Below, one piece after another: positions 1-11,351 of a DNA stretch of 64,000 nucleotides; positions within the stretch are counted from its first letter, which is position 1, and the number at the start of each line of letters is the position of its first letter. The position numbers and the translations under genes were made by a program. The stretch comes from Welwitschia mirabilis (Eukaryota; Gnetophyta; Gnetopsida; Welwitschiales), in assembly GCA_051453625.1 (NCBI GenBank), contig JBOZIK010000001.1:94784855-94848854 (forward strand). Reading direction: 5' to 3'. Below the pieces are notes generated by a model that made no database searches, was not told the DNA's origin, and was given only the letters and a program-made list of their open reading frames with translations.

Positions 1-1122
1 TCTATGCTTCAAAATGTAATATTCTAAAGATCAAATTTGATTTGCAAGACTTAAAAGTTGATAATATAATTGTACATAATACACATTTACATAGTGAAAT
101 TAACCTAGATGTCATAAACTTAGAGAAGACTTTTAAAAGAGAACTCAGAAAATTAATTTTATAAAGATAAGAAGAACTTATTTTTTAACTTTTTTTAATA
201 GGAAATGAAATAGAACAATGTAAGGATGACTATGGAATGCAATGCAATTGAATGAAGTGAAATTCAATGCAATGTAGAATGAATGCAAATCTAATGCAAA
301 TAATTAATAAAAATTTTTATCTATTGTCATCTAGATTGGTCCTCATAACTTATATCAACTACAAATTCATGTTACTTTCATTAGAATTAAGATAAGTTTT
401 AAGAAAGAGAAGAGAAAGTATTGGAAGAGAATTCCAATTTAGTCAATATATTTATTAATTAAATTGAAGTACATCTACTTATAAACAATAACTCCTCAAT
501 GGAGGATTAAGGTAGAATGGATCTACTTGCCCCTAAAAATCTCTAATTGTCATAAGAATTTGAATGTTAAAAAATAGTGGAATGAGGCCTAAAAGGAGTT
601 ATCTATAATTTGGGATGGATGGTTAATAATCATCAAGGAAGTAAAGTAAAAAGGTACAAATAGATTTAATAATTTCATAACAAATGGATTAGTTTTTTAA
701 ATAGTTCTATTCATCATCTGGTCCATGATTTACATGATGTAGTGGATGACTCCTTTAACTATCAACTACTACTCTACACATGTTAATTATCTAGTCTCTG
801 CTAAAAGTCATCTATATAGAATCATCTAGATGATAACATGAACAATATCAAAACATATCAAATAATCTCTTCTAGTTGTCATCCTACTGCAATTGTTTAG
901 ACAATTATGTGGACGACCAGATTTTCTTTCTTAAATTCATTTTGATCATCATCCTTTAATTCACCATCATAAAAAAGTTGTTTCTTGTGTTGTAAATTGA
1001 TGTATTTTGCGACTTGCATGAAAGCTTTACATAATTTGCATAAGTCCCTTGAAATATTATCAATTAGGCCTTGAAAATATGCTTCATAAATATGTCAAAT
1101 AGGTTAATCTATATTTGCAACA
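1..1122 (-). repeat. Element A 3' LTR, truncated by the window edge
   Basis: This aligns along its length with 17343-18488. Position 1 corresponds to about base 14 of the right copy, so only a few bases are missing. It ends in gcaaca (plus strand), matching the acaaca end of the other LTR. The element is in minus orientation, so this is the downstream LTR. It contains the perfect 14-bp palindrome atcatctagatgat at 821-834. Confidence 0.85.
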
Positions 1123-1138
1123 TGGTTCCCCACCTTGC
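1123..1138 (-). other. Element A polypurine tract
   Basis: Directly beside the 3' LTR the minus strand reads gcaaggtggggaacca. A purine-rich tract at this point primes plus-strand DNA synthesis in LTR retrotransposons. Position and orientation agree with the rest of A. Confidence 0.6.
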
Positions 1139-2650
1139 ATTTATTAGTCACTAAAAAAGTACCCAGATAACAAGTAACAAGCCAAACTAACAAAATAAGT
1201 GAGGAAAGAAAAGAAAACTTAAAACATATATATATCATTAGAATTAAATTTTGAGTATAAAATGCTAAATACATTAAATGGAGGCCAAAGTTGTAAGGTA
1301 AAAATTTTTGACCCATAAATCATGTAATATATGTATCTATTCGTCAACTTCAAACTAAATGTTCAAGTCATCCTGAGTTGCATAAACCATGAATAAAAGA
1401 AAAGAAATTGTTCTAAATATGAAAAATAATCCTATATGTCAATTTAAGACAAGCATGGACTAGATCCTATAAAAGTAGGTTTTAAAGCATAAAAAAGATT
1501 ATAAAAAAGAGTAATAGCTCATGATTAAAAGGTTAAGTCGTAGGAGAGACCATGAAAAAGAAAAAATAATAAGAAAAGGATCAACAAAAAGAACATCAAT
1601 GCCATTAGGCTAAAGGATGGTCAAGGTGGAGGTCAATTTGATTTTATGCATAACAATCAAGTGATGAAAAATGTAACAAGTAGATTAGAAAATGATGAAG
1701 TCCTAATTATTATATTGAAAAAATTGAGAAAAATGAATTTAATAAGATAAGCCAATAAACTAAGATAAGACAAAAATAAAAATGGATAAGACATTTTACC
1801 CTAAATTCCAACCTAGAAAAACTCCTTGGTTAAAAATATAAACCTACTTAATGTAAAAATGTATGATTTAATGTAAACACTATGGAGTACCATTTGAAAG
1901 TACAATGATGATGATAATATCTAATGTTATTTTGCAAAGTATTAAGTCATGTTTGGGCTATAATTCAATCCCTCTTTAGTTGTGACAACCATGGTACTTT
2001 GATAAGACATCATCCAATGATCCATATACTCATATGCTTATGAAGTCAATGCCTTAAAGTGATGGAAGTTTTTAAGTTAATGAGGTATTAAAAAATACCA
2101 TTCATCATGATTACAGAAGTGCAATTACTACTAAGAGAATAAGGACCCATAAGCCAAATGTATATCATGGCTAACTAATCTTATAGTTGAGTTCCTATAG
2201 CTACCATTATTGCCAAAGACCCCTCTTAAGAAAATTTGCCCTAGTATGCTTATAGTAGTACATCATATTATAATTGCATAAGGGTGTTTTCTTTTTTAAT
2301 TTTCCTTCTTTTTTTAATTTTTTTTTATTGACTTAGACTCCCATTTTTTAAAGAATTGATTAATAATTGAAATGATAAAGTACTAACATATATGGTTGAA
2401 AATAAGCATTAGATTAACATAATTAATACTTTTAACAAAATTAATAAAGATATTGATTATGGACATTGGAATGTCTTAAGATTAGCTAAATCCAATCTTT
2501 ATCACTTAAAAACCAAAAGTAAATAATTACTTAGTTATGGTAACACATATGGAAGTTAAACATAAATAAAATTAAAGATTATTAAGTAGTATCATAATCT
2601 AAACCAAGGAATAAGACAAAGAAAGAATTTAATAGATAGCAAAGGAAGGA
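1139..2650 (-). other. Element A spacer between integrase and 3' LTR
   Basis: No coding frame is recognisable here. The part from about 1340 to 2260 resembles the post-integrase spacers of B (about 35000-36050) and C (about 51500-52740 plus 60795-60930). One example is the stretch after aaggaccc that mentions catggctaactaat. Unlike B and C, A has no sign of the additional post-pol reading frame between this spacer and the 3' LTR. Confidence 0.55.
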
Positions 2651-3318
2651 TCCTCTTTTTTGCAAAGGGGGTCTTCCAAGTTAATTGCTTTTATCATATT
2701 AGAAATATAAGAACAATATTCAGAGATATATAAAGTTTTAACCTTTATCAATTAACATTTTAGATTTCTTAAGTTTAAAGGTCAAAGATCTCAGTGGAGC
2801 CATTAGAATGTACCCTTTCCACATGATAAGAGCTTAGCCATTCATAGGTTAACTTGTTATGTAAAGATGAACTTGAGTATTATAAAAAAGCATAAATTAA
2901 CCTAGTTCAAAGGATTTATGGAAAAGCTTTATATCATGATGAAATTTGGTATGGACTTTATGGATGAATTTCTATGGATAGCACTCATTCTTTTCTCATT
3001 AAGGTGTTTAACTTGTGTTATATGATAGTGAACATTCTCATCATGATTTAACACATTAATTTAATGGGTAGTACAATAAGAGTTATAGCAAACATTAATA
3101 GGTAGAACACACGTTTTACTGTATATAAGTTCACAAGGTAAAAATCCAAGTGAATTATGCCAAACAGTATGATAAGCTCATAGCACATCATTAAGTTAAA
3201 GAAACCAAGATTTATTATTTTTGGAAATATGTTTCTAAAGTAGCTTCTTAATCTCTCTATTAGTATTCTTAGCTTAACCATTTCTTTGATAATTATAGGC
3301 ATTTGCAATTTGATGTTT
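2650..3318 (-). pseudogene. Element A integrase, C-terminal part (beyond the E insertion)
   Basis: Integrase joins retrotransposon cDNA to chromosomal DNA. On the minus strand, around 3100-3200, one frame reads YHTVWHNSLGFLPCELIY, which matches the Athila integrase segment just after the catalytic core. Nearer the break it reads YNYQRNG*AKNTNRE, where the catalytic Glu region lies. Frameshifts and stops interrupt it throughout. The frame stops at 3318 because element E inserted there; the N-terminal part resumes at 11811. The frame choice is by similarity to the equivalent stretches of B and C. Confidence 0.65.
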
Positions 3319-3323
3319 AATTC
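3319..3323. repeat. Target-site duplication of element E (left)
   Basis: The bases aattc lie just outside the left LTR end of E and are repeated exactly at 11806-11810. A 5-bp duplication is standard for LTR retrotransposon integration. Confidence 0.85.
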
Positions 3324-4326
3324 TATAATGTTGTATTTCTAACTTTAACGTTTGAACATTACTTATTTTACCAAAGGATTAAGTCCTTATTATTTCCCTC
3401 AATCATATGCATTAATTATGTAATAACCCAAAATTTTAATAAAAATTCAATACATGAGGACCCTTAGTTTTAACACCCTTCATCAAATCTATTTATATTA
3501 TATTTTAAATATTTTTGGAATAAAGAGAGACACATATGACTTTATTGTGACTCGATTTTTAATAAATAGGTAATAATATCAATTAAAGGAATAATACTAA
3601 TTTTCTATACTCATAATTAGACTATTAATCTTCAATAAACAGCTACAAGTGATACCTAGAAATAAATTACCAACTTCATACATTATTGAAAATTAATTCA
3701 AGGAAAGACAACTGCAATTGATATTTAACACATTTTTCGAGGAATTACATATTTAAAATTCAAATTTTTTAATAAAATTTCTCAAGATAGGCATGAAGAT
3801 TATGTGCTAAATCATCACATTTCATTGCAATAAATTGTAGGGAAATATTCATTATTCAATACAAAATACAACATCTAAGTAAACTTTATAAACTGCAATC
3901 ACACATATGATAAAATGGAGTGTAGCTCTTAACACATCCAAGGAACATTATCCCAGAAAAGTATATTGTGATCTCATGAAACTCAATCATATAAAACCAA
4001 GTATCTAAGACTACTAAAGAATTACACATTATTCAATAAAGCGTTTTCATCAATACTGAATTAATGGTCCTGATCATCCTTTTGCCCACTTTAGCATTTA
4101 TACTCTATATTTTTCACCTGTTACACAAAATTATGGGATGAGAACTATGAAAACCTCATAGCTCCTAAAATGATCCAGGCAAGGCTAGGCAAGACAAGGA
4201 TTCTTTCAAGAGTTAAGATGGAAAGGAAAAGTAAAGGCTTCAAGAAAATAAGATATATCAAAAACAAACTAACCTTATGGTTATGAAATAAGAATAATCA
4301 ATATATATTTTCCATATATCTCAATC

Positions 4327-4560
4327 ACTTCACTACCTCATTTAGCAATAGATGAAACCCACTTTCTTATTTAGTGATCTATGATTCTCATATGATATTT
4401 TATATTTCACTTCACTACCTCATTCAATGATCTATGAAGCCAACTGCCTCATTCAGTGATGTAATATTCCCACTACCTCATTTGGTGATTGTCGGATTCT
4501 CACTTCACTGCCTCATTTGATGACCTGTAAAGTCCACTACCTTATTTGGTAATCTATGAA
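4327..4560. repeat. LTR-borne tandem array, about seven units (left LTR of E)
   Basis: Degenerate units of about 25-35 bp follow the pattern cactacctcattyrgtgat followed by ctatgaa and a variable end. The same array with about eight units occurs in the other LTR at 10661-10946, so it was part of the LTR before insertion. Confidence 0.75.
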
Positions 4561-4955
4561 ATCACATAACCATAGGTTCAAGAACCATGGTAATAATAGA
4601 AGTATGATAAAGTTTGATCATGAAATATTAACTCACATTAAGAATAATATAACATCAAGACATTAAGTACAAAATTTGGTAGGAGTCAAGACTTGAAATA
4701 AGACTGATCCTATTTTACTAAGAATCACACAATTTTACATTCATTTTTTAAGAATAGAAACATAAAAAACTCATTAACAAAATGCATATACAGAAGGGAC
4801 CGATAAGAAAGAAAGAAAGAATGGAACCATACCCATAGGTATTTGAGCTCTTCAAAGATCTTCCAAGTTTCCAAAGCTCCTAGACCTCCTAAGCGGTAAG
4901 ACTCAAAGGCAAAGTCTTGTCAAAAAAGTAAGCTAAACTTGAGGGAGAAATAATT

Positions 4956-4964
4956 CTATTTATA
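4956..4964 (-). promoter_or_regulatory. TATA box in E 3' LTR
   Basis: The minus strand reads tataaatag. The equivalent site in the 5' LTR (11343-11351) reads tataaataa. The position and strand fit the LTR promoter of a minus-strand element. Confidence 0.55.
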
Positions 4965-5436
4965 ATGAAATAACATAGCTAAGATAAAAGGACTCAAAAA
5001 TACGAAATAATGCATCATGGTTCAATGATAAAGGTGGAGATTTTATAACATCTCATAAAGACTTTCCTAGCCATTAGGTGCATTAATAATATATAAAAAG
5101 AAGAATGTTTTTTATTCCATCATATTTAATCATAATAATAAAGAAAAATAATAATCCTCCAAAGTTAACAATTAATCATGCACAAATTCTAGAAAGGTAC
5201 AATAAAAATAAAAGTAAATGAAATGAAATCATCACCACTATAAGAACATTCTTAAAGATTATAAAGTAATATTTTAATCAAGACAAAAGAAACTTAAAGC
5301 ACAATTCAATACACTATCATCTCAAGATCATAATATTTATATTAGTTGTAGATTTCAAAATAATTAAATCTTTCTAAATAATTCATTAAACTTAATCTTT
5401 GCATCTTTTAAAAGAAGATAAAATGTGGACGTGACA

Positions 5437-5450
5437 TTTCTCACCTCGTT
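5437..5450 (-). other. Element E polypurine tract
   Basis: The minus strand reads aacgaggtgagaaa directly before the tgtcacg start of the 3' LTR. A gaggtgagaa tract followed by TGTCACG is the arrangement I know from Tekay/Del chromoviruses. Confidence 0.65.
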
Positions 5451-5560
5451 AAGAAGTTTTTTCCTTAAAACTTACTAATAGATCAGGTCTCTACTAATTA
5501 ATATCTACTTTTGTCTCCCAAGATTCTTCTTCTATAGATTGGTTGTTTCATATTAATCAT
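5451..5560 (-). pseudogene. Element E pol C-terminus: decayed chromodomain
   Basis: On the minus strand, 5544-5497 reads NQSIEEESWETKVDIN. The family pattern at the end of a chromovirus integrase is a Trp-Arg-Asn-Gln stretch followed by EEATWE, so this is the last part of a chromodomain, the module that directs integration to modified histones. Upstream in the same frame are two stops where the family has aromatic or arginine residues, consistent with G-to-A decay. Two stop codons follow directly. It is read from one conserved segment only, but that segment lies exactly where the domain should be, less than 100 bp from the 3' LTR. Confidence 0.6.
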
Positions 5561-8500
5561 GAAAATATTCTCCACAATATCTATTAAAAGTTGCTTTTAT
5601 AGACATACGGATCTTTACCATCTTTCTAAAGATTAATTTTGAAATTTAAACTATAATTGGTATTTTAATACACAATATGGATCATGCAATCTTACTAAGT
5701 ACTTCACAATAAAAATATAAAGCCATATTCCACCACTTCCTTTTAACAAACTTACTACAAGGTGCATGTTAAAAGTTTCTTCTTAGATGCCTTCATATTG
5801 GAAGTACTTGGTATAGGCTAGCCTTTAGCTTTACATAGTTGTTCTTCAACAAACTCATTCACATAGGTTATTTAAGGCCACTGATATCATCAATCTAAAG
5901 ATTTATATAACTTATTCTTACATTAAAATAGATGCCTAATCACCATCATTACGATGATAAATTTCATGACATATTGACTTCAAAAATTTACACAAAATCC
6001 TTTGTTAATCATAACCTTCAAATCTTTTTCATTTTCTAAGGGTATAATGATTATTTAATTAGGGAAAACATTATGAACTAGCATATTTATCATGCAAGGA
6101 ATTTCTAAGAAAATAATTTAATTCACTTATAAATAAGTTGAACCATTTAATTTCATAAGCCAAAATATCTTAATGACCTCCTTGCTTAGACCAAAGCAAA
6201 ACATACTTGAATCATTAATTCCAAAACAACAACTTAAATTTGGCAACTACAATCTCTTACTCCAAATTGTGACACACACTTCTAGGTTGTGAAATAGAAA
6301 TTTCTCAAGATTAAGCTCAAAAATTGTAGATCTCTTCCACACTACACTTCTTTGTTATGTACTTCTTTCAATGCCTCTTTGACACTTTTCCATGTATAAT
6401 CTAGTTGAACTTTTACTTTAATGGCTTACATGTATAATATAGCATTTGAAAGTCTAATAAGTGAAGGATTTAATGTGTGAATTAAGTTTATTTATTTTTT
6501 AAGCATGCCACTGAGAATTACATTATATAGGCCAATGATAAGTAATAAGAGAACTAAGTTAATATTGATGGTAAACTTTATTGATGATGATATGTAGGTT
6601 TCTAAGATAAGTAAAAAGTTAAGAAGCCTAACCAAATGAACTCTCATACTTCATTGGTAATTAATGCACACATCAGCATATATAGAGAGAAGATGTTGAA
6701 TATTTGTAAAAGACAGTATGAAATGTATATATGTTGCTCTTCACTTAAGGTATTAAAAAGGTTTTACCTTCTTGTTGATTTAGAATTTAAATCTTAGATT
6801 ATGCTAGGACCTAAAAATAGAAGGTTGAATTAGTTCTTTGATGCATTCTTGAATACACAATGGAAAGAGATGTGAATAGAAATTGAAGCACATACATGTA
6901 AAAGTATAAATTTCAAGTGAACTAGGAAATCTTGCATTGTAATAATATGTACCTTATATTAATCATAAATGCACTCTTCAAGGGAAACTTTACCTTAGTT
7001 TCTGACCTCATGTGACTTTCCTTGGCTTTTAGTGATTAGATGAATGCAAGATTGAATTAGGTATCAAGAATTCTCCTCAGTTTTTGTCACTATTTTATGT
7101 GCTCTTATTAGTTATTCTCATCATTGGTTTTAAATTTAGCATTCTGTAAAAGTCATACAACTTATGTATTTTAACCTCCAAAATTCACATTAGGATCACA
7201 CTTTTCTACAAAATATGGTTAAGTCTAATACTATTTAATAATTTCTTTAAAAATATTCTATGTCTTAAACTTATATAACTATATTAAACTAAGTGTTTAA
7301 AAAAAATCAATTTGATTTCAACTTGAAATTGAACTTACTATCTCACTCTTAAACTTCTTATGTCTTATTCACTACATCAACACTAATTTAGTTAAAATGA
7401 AATGATCATCTAACAAGTAAATAATTGCATAAAAACTTGTTAATATGTGTTTAATTTTTCAATAAATAATTAACATAACTCCCTAGAAAACCACCATGTA
7501 AATTCAATGTCTATATCTATGTTGACTAAACGACAAAGACCAATCCATAGTGATATTGAATGGAAGGAAATAATGAGATTTTACTATGGGGAAATCCGTG
7601 AAATATGGCAACACTAATCATGGTTTAATGAAGATGAAATACATATGTACAAGATTAAAACTGTGGATTATACCTTTAGCCTTCTACATATTTATTCCTT
7701 TTTAGTTTACCTCTCTCAGATTTTTCTTCCTCTTTGATTTCTTTAGATCTAATGTTATTGACCTTGCCTTCCTTTCTCTTTTCTTATAGAGAATGGTTTA
7801 TCTATCTTTAGAGTAAACCCTTTTCTTGATAACTAGCAGAGATAGGGTAGAAGAGGTGCACTAAGACGAAGAAAAGAAAATATGTTGAGATAAGAAACTA
7901 TAATATTTTTATGCTAGAGAAAGGAAGAAAGTGTAAGTGAAAAGAGGGGGTATTTATGCATCTGTATTAGCTTCTTGTAAACACTTTTGCAAAGTGTTTT
8001 CAAATATTATATAGTTAACTTTCAAGTAGGTGATTCTAATAATTCTACATGTTGCAAGTAGAATAGGATTGCAGTGAGAGAATGCACTACAGAAGGAAGA
8101 AAGTAAGCCTATGAAAGAATGGAGTTATGTATCTATGCACATTTGCAAATAGCATCATGCAAGAGGAGTGACACATAAGAGAAAAGAAAGGGACATGTTA
8201 TCTAATGATGTAAGCAATAGTGAAATGACACTACATAGGAGGGGACACACACTAAAAACTGAATGATGCTATGTAGGAGAGACGTGCAAGTGATGAAAGT
8301 GCATTATGCAGAAGGAAGGATTCATGAGAGCATTTGGAAATTTATTTGATTTTAAAACATAGATGACACTTGAGTGATTACAGGGGGCAATAAAATTGGT
8401 TATTTGTTCAGTTTAATTTGATTTGTAAATGAAGGAAGGACATCTAAGTTTTCAAGAACCATCTTAAAGACCTAAAACTTGGAGGTTTCATTAAGGAAAT

Positions 8501-9640
8501 GGAGAAGAATGATAAATCAAGGCAACATATGTAAATGAAACAAGAGTGCCTTACAAGGATGAAATGAATAAATGCATCTGAAAGTGAATAGGAAAGAAGT
8601 AGATAAAGAAACACATAGGGAGATACCCAATAAAATGCTTAGTAAAGAAGCTAGATTTATCGATGTTTCAGCTGAAGAACTTGCTATTAGAAAAAAAATT
8701 ATTAAGAATTTTCTTAAGAGAAAAGGTGACGTGTATTTTATGTTGTTAACGCTCTTCCAATATAACATCCTTAACAAAATTCAACACATGATATTATTAG
8801 TCTATGGTGACTAGCTCATCGGCTGCCATTAGCATCATGGAAGTCAGACCTAAGTGATACATTACATTATGGTAGTGCTCCTTTAATTAAGCCCTACAAC
8901 CTACATGGACATCTAAAATGTGCTTACTAGCTTTCTTTTCAATGAGTTTTGGTTAGTGTAACAACAACAGTAGTTAGGATCATAGTAATCATTGGCGGTT
9001 CAGTTACATTTGAGTTATTCTTTTGCATAACGCATTTTTCTCAAAGCATTTATTACTAACATAGTAATAAAGATGCTATTACATTTAAATGGTGCTTCAA
9101 TGGCAATACAAATTAAGAAACACAAATCATAAAAGAATAAATAATTTTAATGGTTGGCATTAAATCAATTCTTGTCTTCTACCAACTCTATTCATTTCTT
9201 TATAGCATTCATTTTTCTCTGCATTACTTCAAATAATATCTTTCTTTTAATTGATTTCTTGATTTTGGAATTGATATGGAATCCATTTATAGATTATTCC
9301 TTTACACATGACTAAGGTTTAATATACATTGTGCATGTGTTTTATTTATTAAAATGTTTAAATGATTTTCATACTAAAATACATAATAGTCAACTCTTTG
9401 GTTTTATTATAAACTCCTTTTAGAGATTTTGGCTTCTCCTAAGGTTATCTTATTATTAAGACATCATCTAATAATTAATCCTATAGTTGATTATACGATA
9501 CATAAATTTTGATTGATTAATTTATTTATTTATTTTTAGTTTATTTAAGAAATTTCCCTTCACAAAATATTCAACCTAAGTTATAATGTTGAAACTTGTG
9601 ATAACTAGATAATAATTATGCCTAGTAAATCTTAACCTAG
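5561..9640. other. Element E interior, mostly unrecognised
   Basis: This is where gag, protease, RT, RNase H and integrase should lie on the minus strand, but I could not read any of their motifs. The stretch 6790-6960 (aggacctaaaaatagaagg to gaatagaaattgaagcac) looks like a generic dispersed plant repeat. From 7960 leftward the minus strand has gcataaatacc followed by a long pyrimidine-rich leader, as in a plant promoter with 5' UTR. At 7979-7999 there is a 9-bp inverted repeat (aaacacttt, loop tgc). An 80-codon plus-strand frame at 8572-8814 matches nothing I recognise. Later insertions or captured sequence may have replaced the coding part. Confidence 0.5.
8572..8814 (+). CDS. Unrecognised 80-codon open frame inside E
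   Basis: I do not recognise this frame. It opens with ATG, is rich in Lys and Glu in the first 55 residues (SKEARFIDVSAEELAIRKK is the most protein-like part) and turns hydrophobic at the end. There is an open frame on the opposite strand as well, and stops lie just upstream. It is antisense to element E. It could be a fragment of a captured host gene, or chance; the chance explanation is more likely. Confidence 0.15.
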   Translation: MHLKVNRKEVDKETHREIPNKMLSKEARFIDVSAEELAIRKKIIKNFLKRKGDVYFMLLTLFQYNILNKIQHMILLVYGD

Positions 9641-9652
9641 GCTCTAATACCA
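9641..9652 (-). other. Element E primer-binding site (iMet type)
   Basis: The minus strand reads tggtattagagc, three bases inside the 5' LTR end. It differs from tggtatcagagc, the complement of the initiator Met tRNA 3' end, by one C-to-T change. It fixes the orientation of E as minus. Confidence 0.85.
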
Positions 9653-10660
9653 AAATATAACGTTTGTGTTTTTAACTTTAACCTTATGAATGTTACTTAT
9701 TTTATTGAAGGATTAAGTCCTCATCATTACCCTCTACTATATGCATTCATTACAAAGTAATCCAAAATTTTATTAAACATTTAAAACATAAAGACCCCTA
9801 ATTTTCACACCCTTCATCAAGCCTATTTACATTAGATTTTAAATATTTTGGAAGGAAGAGAGAAACATATGACTTTATTATGATTCTATTTTTAATAAAT
9901 ATATAATGATATCACATTAAATGCATAATACTAATATTCTATACTCATAATTAGACTACTAATCTTCAAGAAACTACTGCAAGTGGTTCCTAGAAATAAA
10001 TTACCAACTTCATACGTTATTGAAATTTAAGAAAAGACAATCGTAATTGATATTCAATACATTTTTCAAGGAATTAAATATATAAAATTCAAATTTTTTA
10101 ATAAAATTTCTTAAGATAAGCATAAAGAATATGTTCTAAATCATTACATTTCATCGTAAGAAATTTTAGGGCAAATATTCATTATTTACTACAAAATACA
10201 ACATTTTAGTAAACTTCATAAAATAAAATAACACATATGATAAAATGTAGTTTAACACTTAACACGTCCAAGGAAAATTATTCCAGAAAAGTATATTATG
10301 ATCTAATGAAACTCAATCATATAATACTAANNNNNNNNNNNNNNNNNNNNNNNNNNNNNNNNNNNNNNNNNNNNNNNNNNNNNNNNNNNNNNNNNNNNNN
10401 NNNNNNNNNNNNNNNNNNNNNNNNNNNNNNNNNNNNNNNNNNNNNNNNNNNNNNNNNNNNNNNNNNNNNNNNNNNNNNNNNNNNNNNNNNNNNNNNNNNN
10501 NNNNNNNNNNNNNNNNNNNNNNNNCAAGTATTTTTTTTTTCAAGAGTTAAGATGGGAAGAACAAGTAAAGACTTTAAGAAAATAAGATATACTACAAAAC
10601 ACCAACCTTATGATTATGAAATGAAAATAATCAATATATATTTTCCATATATCATAATCA

Positions 10661-10946
10661 CTTCATTGCTTCATTCGGGGATCTGTGAAGCCCGTTGGCT
10701 CATTCGGTAATTTGTAAAGACCACTACCTTCTTTGGTAATCTATGATTCTCATACAAATATCTATTTTCATATATCATTAACTTTACTACCTCATTCAGT
10801 GATCTATAAAGCCCACTATCTCATTTAGTGATCTGTGATCAATCTAATATCCCCACTGCCTACTTGAGCTATCTCTAAGATTCTCACTTCATTGCCTCAT
10901 TCGATGATCTATGAATCCCATTGCCTCATTCAGTGATCTGTGGAAT
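10661..10946. repeat. LTR-borne tandem array, about eight units (right LTR of E)
   Basis: These are the same degenerate units as at 4327-4560. Typical versions read ctcattcagtgatctgtgg and ctcattcgatgatctatga. The copy number differs slightly between the two LTRs, so units have been gained or lost since insertion, or the units decayed unevenly. Confidence 0.75.
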
Positions 10947-11229
10947 CACATAACCATAAGTTCAAGAATCATAGTAACAAGATAAGTATAATAAAATTTG
11001 ACCATAAAATATCAACTCACATCAATAAAAATATAACATCAAGACATTGAGTACAAAAGGTGGTAGAAGTCAAGACTTGAAACAAGACTAATTCTATTTT
11101 TACCAAGCATCACATGATTCTACATTCGTTTCATAAGAATATAAACCTAAGAAACTCATTAACAAAATGCATATATAGAAAGGACCAACAAGGAAGTAAG
11201 AAAGAATATAACCACACCCGTATGTGTTT

Positions 11230-11287
11230 AAGCTCTTCGAAGATCTTTCAAGTTTCCAAAGCTCTTCGAAGATCTTTCAAGTTTCCT
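11230..11287. repeat. 29-bp tandem duplication in one LTR of E
   Basis: The 29-bp unit starting aagctcttcgaagatctttc is present twice, perfectly, at 11230-11258 and 11259-11287. The left LTR has one diverged unit at the same place. The identical copies in an otherwise diverged LTR mean the duplication is recent. Confidence 0.8.
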
Positions 11288-11342
11288 AAGCTTCAAGATT
11301 CAAAGGCAAAGTATGTAAGCTAAACTTGAGGGAGGAAGAATT

Positions 11343-11351
11343 TTATTTATA
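11343..11351 (-). promoter_or_regulatory. TATA box in E 5' LTR
   Basis: The minus strand reads tataaataa, at the same LTR position as 4956-4964. It would have driven transcription leftward through E. Confidence 0.55.

Larger units (their letters stand above)
3324..5436 (-). repeat. Element E 3' LTR
   Basis: This aligns with 9656-11805 from tataatgttg to the gtggacgtgaca end. On the minus strand it starts tgtcacgtcc and ends cattata, where a C-to-T change has turned the usual CA end into TA. It contains a tandem array at 4327-4560 and a TATA box at 4956-4964. Confidence 0.88.

Noticed and set aside
1104-1316. Minus-strand 70-codon hydrophobic frame across the end of the A LTR
   Set aside because: It straddles the LTR end and PPT of element A, so it cannot be a conserved gene of that element.
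10661-10946. Regularly spaced short repeats, at first sight like a CRISPR array or tRNA cluster
   Set aside because: Units are degenerate, have no unique spacers, and the array is present in both LTRs of a plant retrotransposon; no tRNA fold is apparent.
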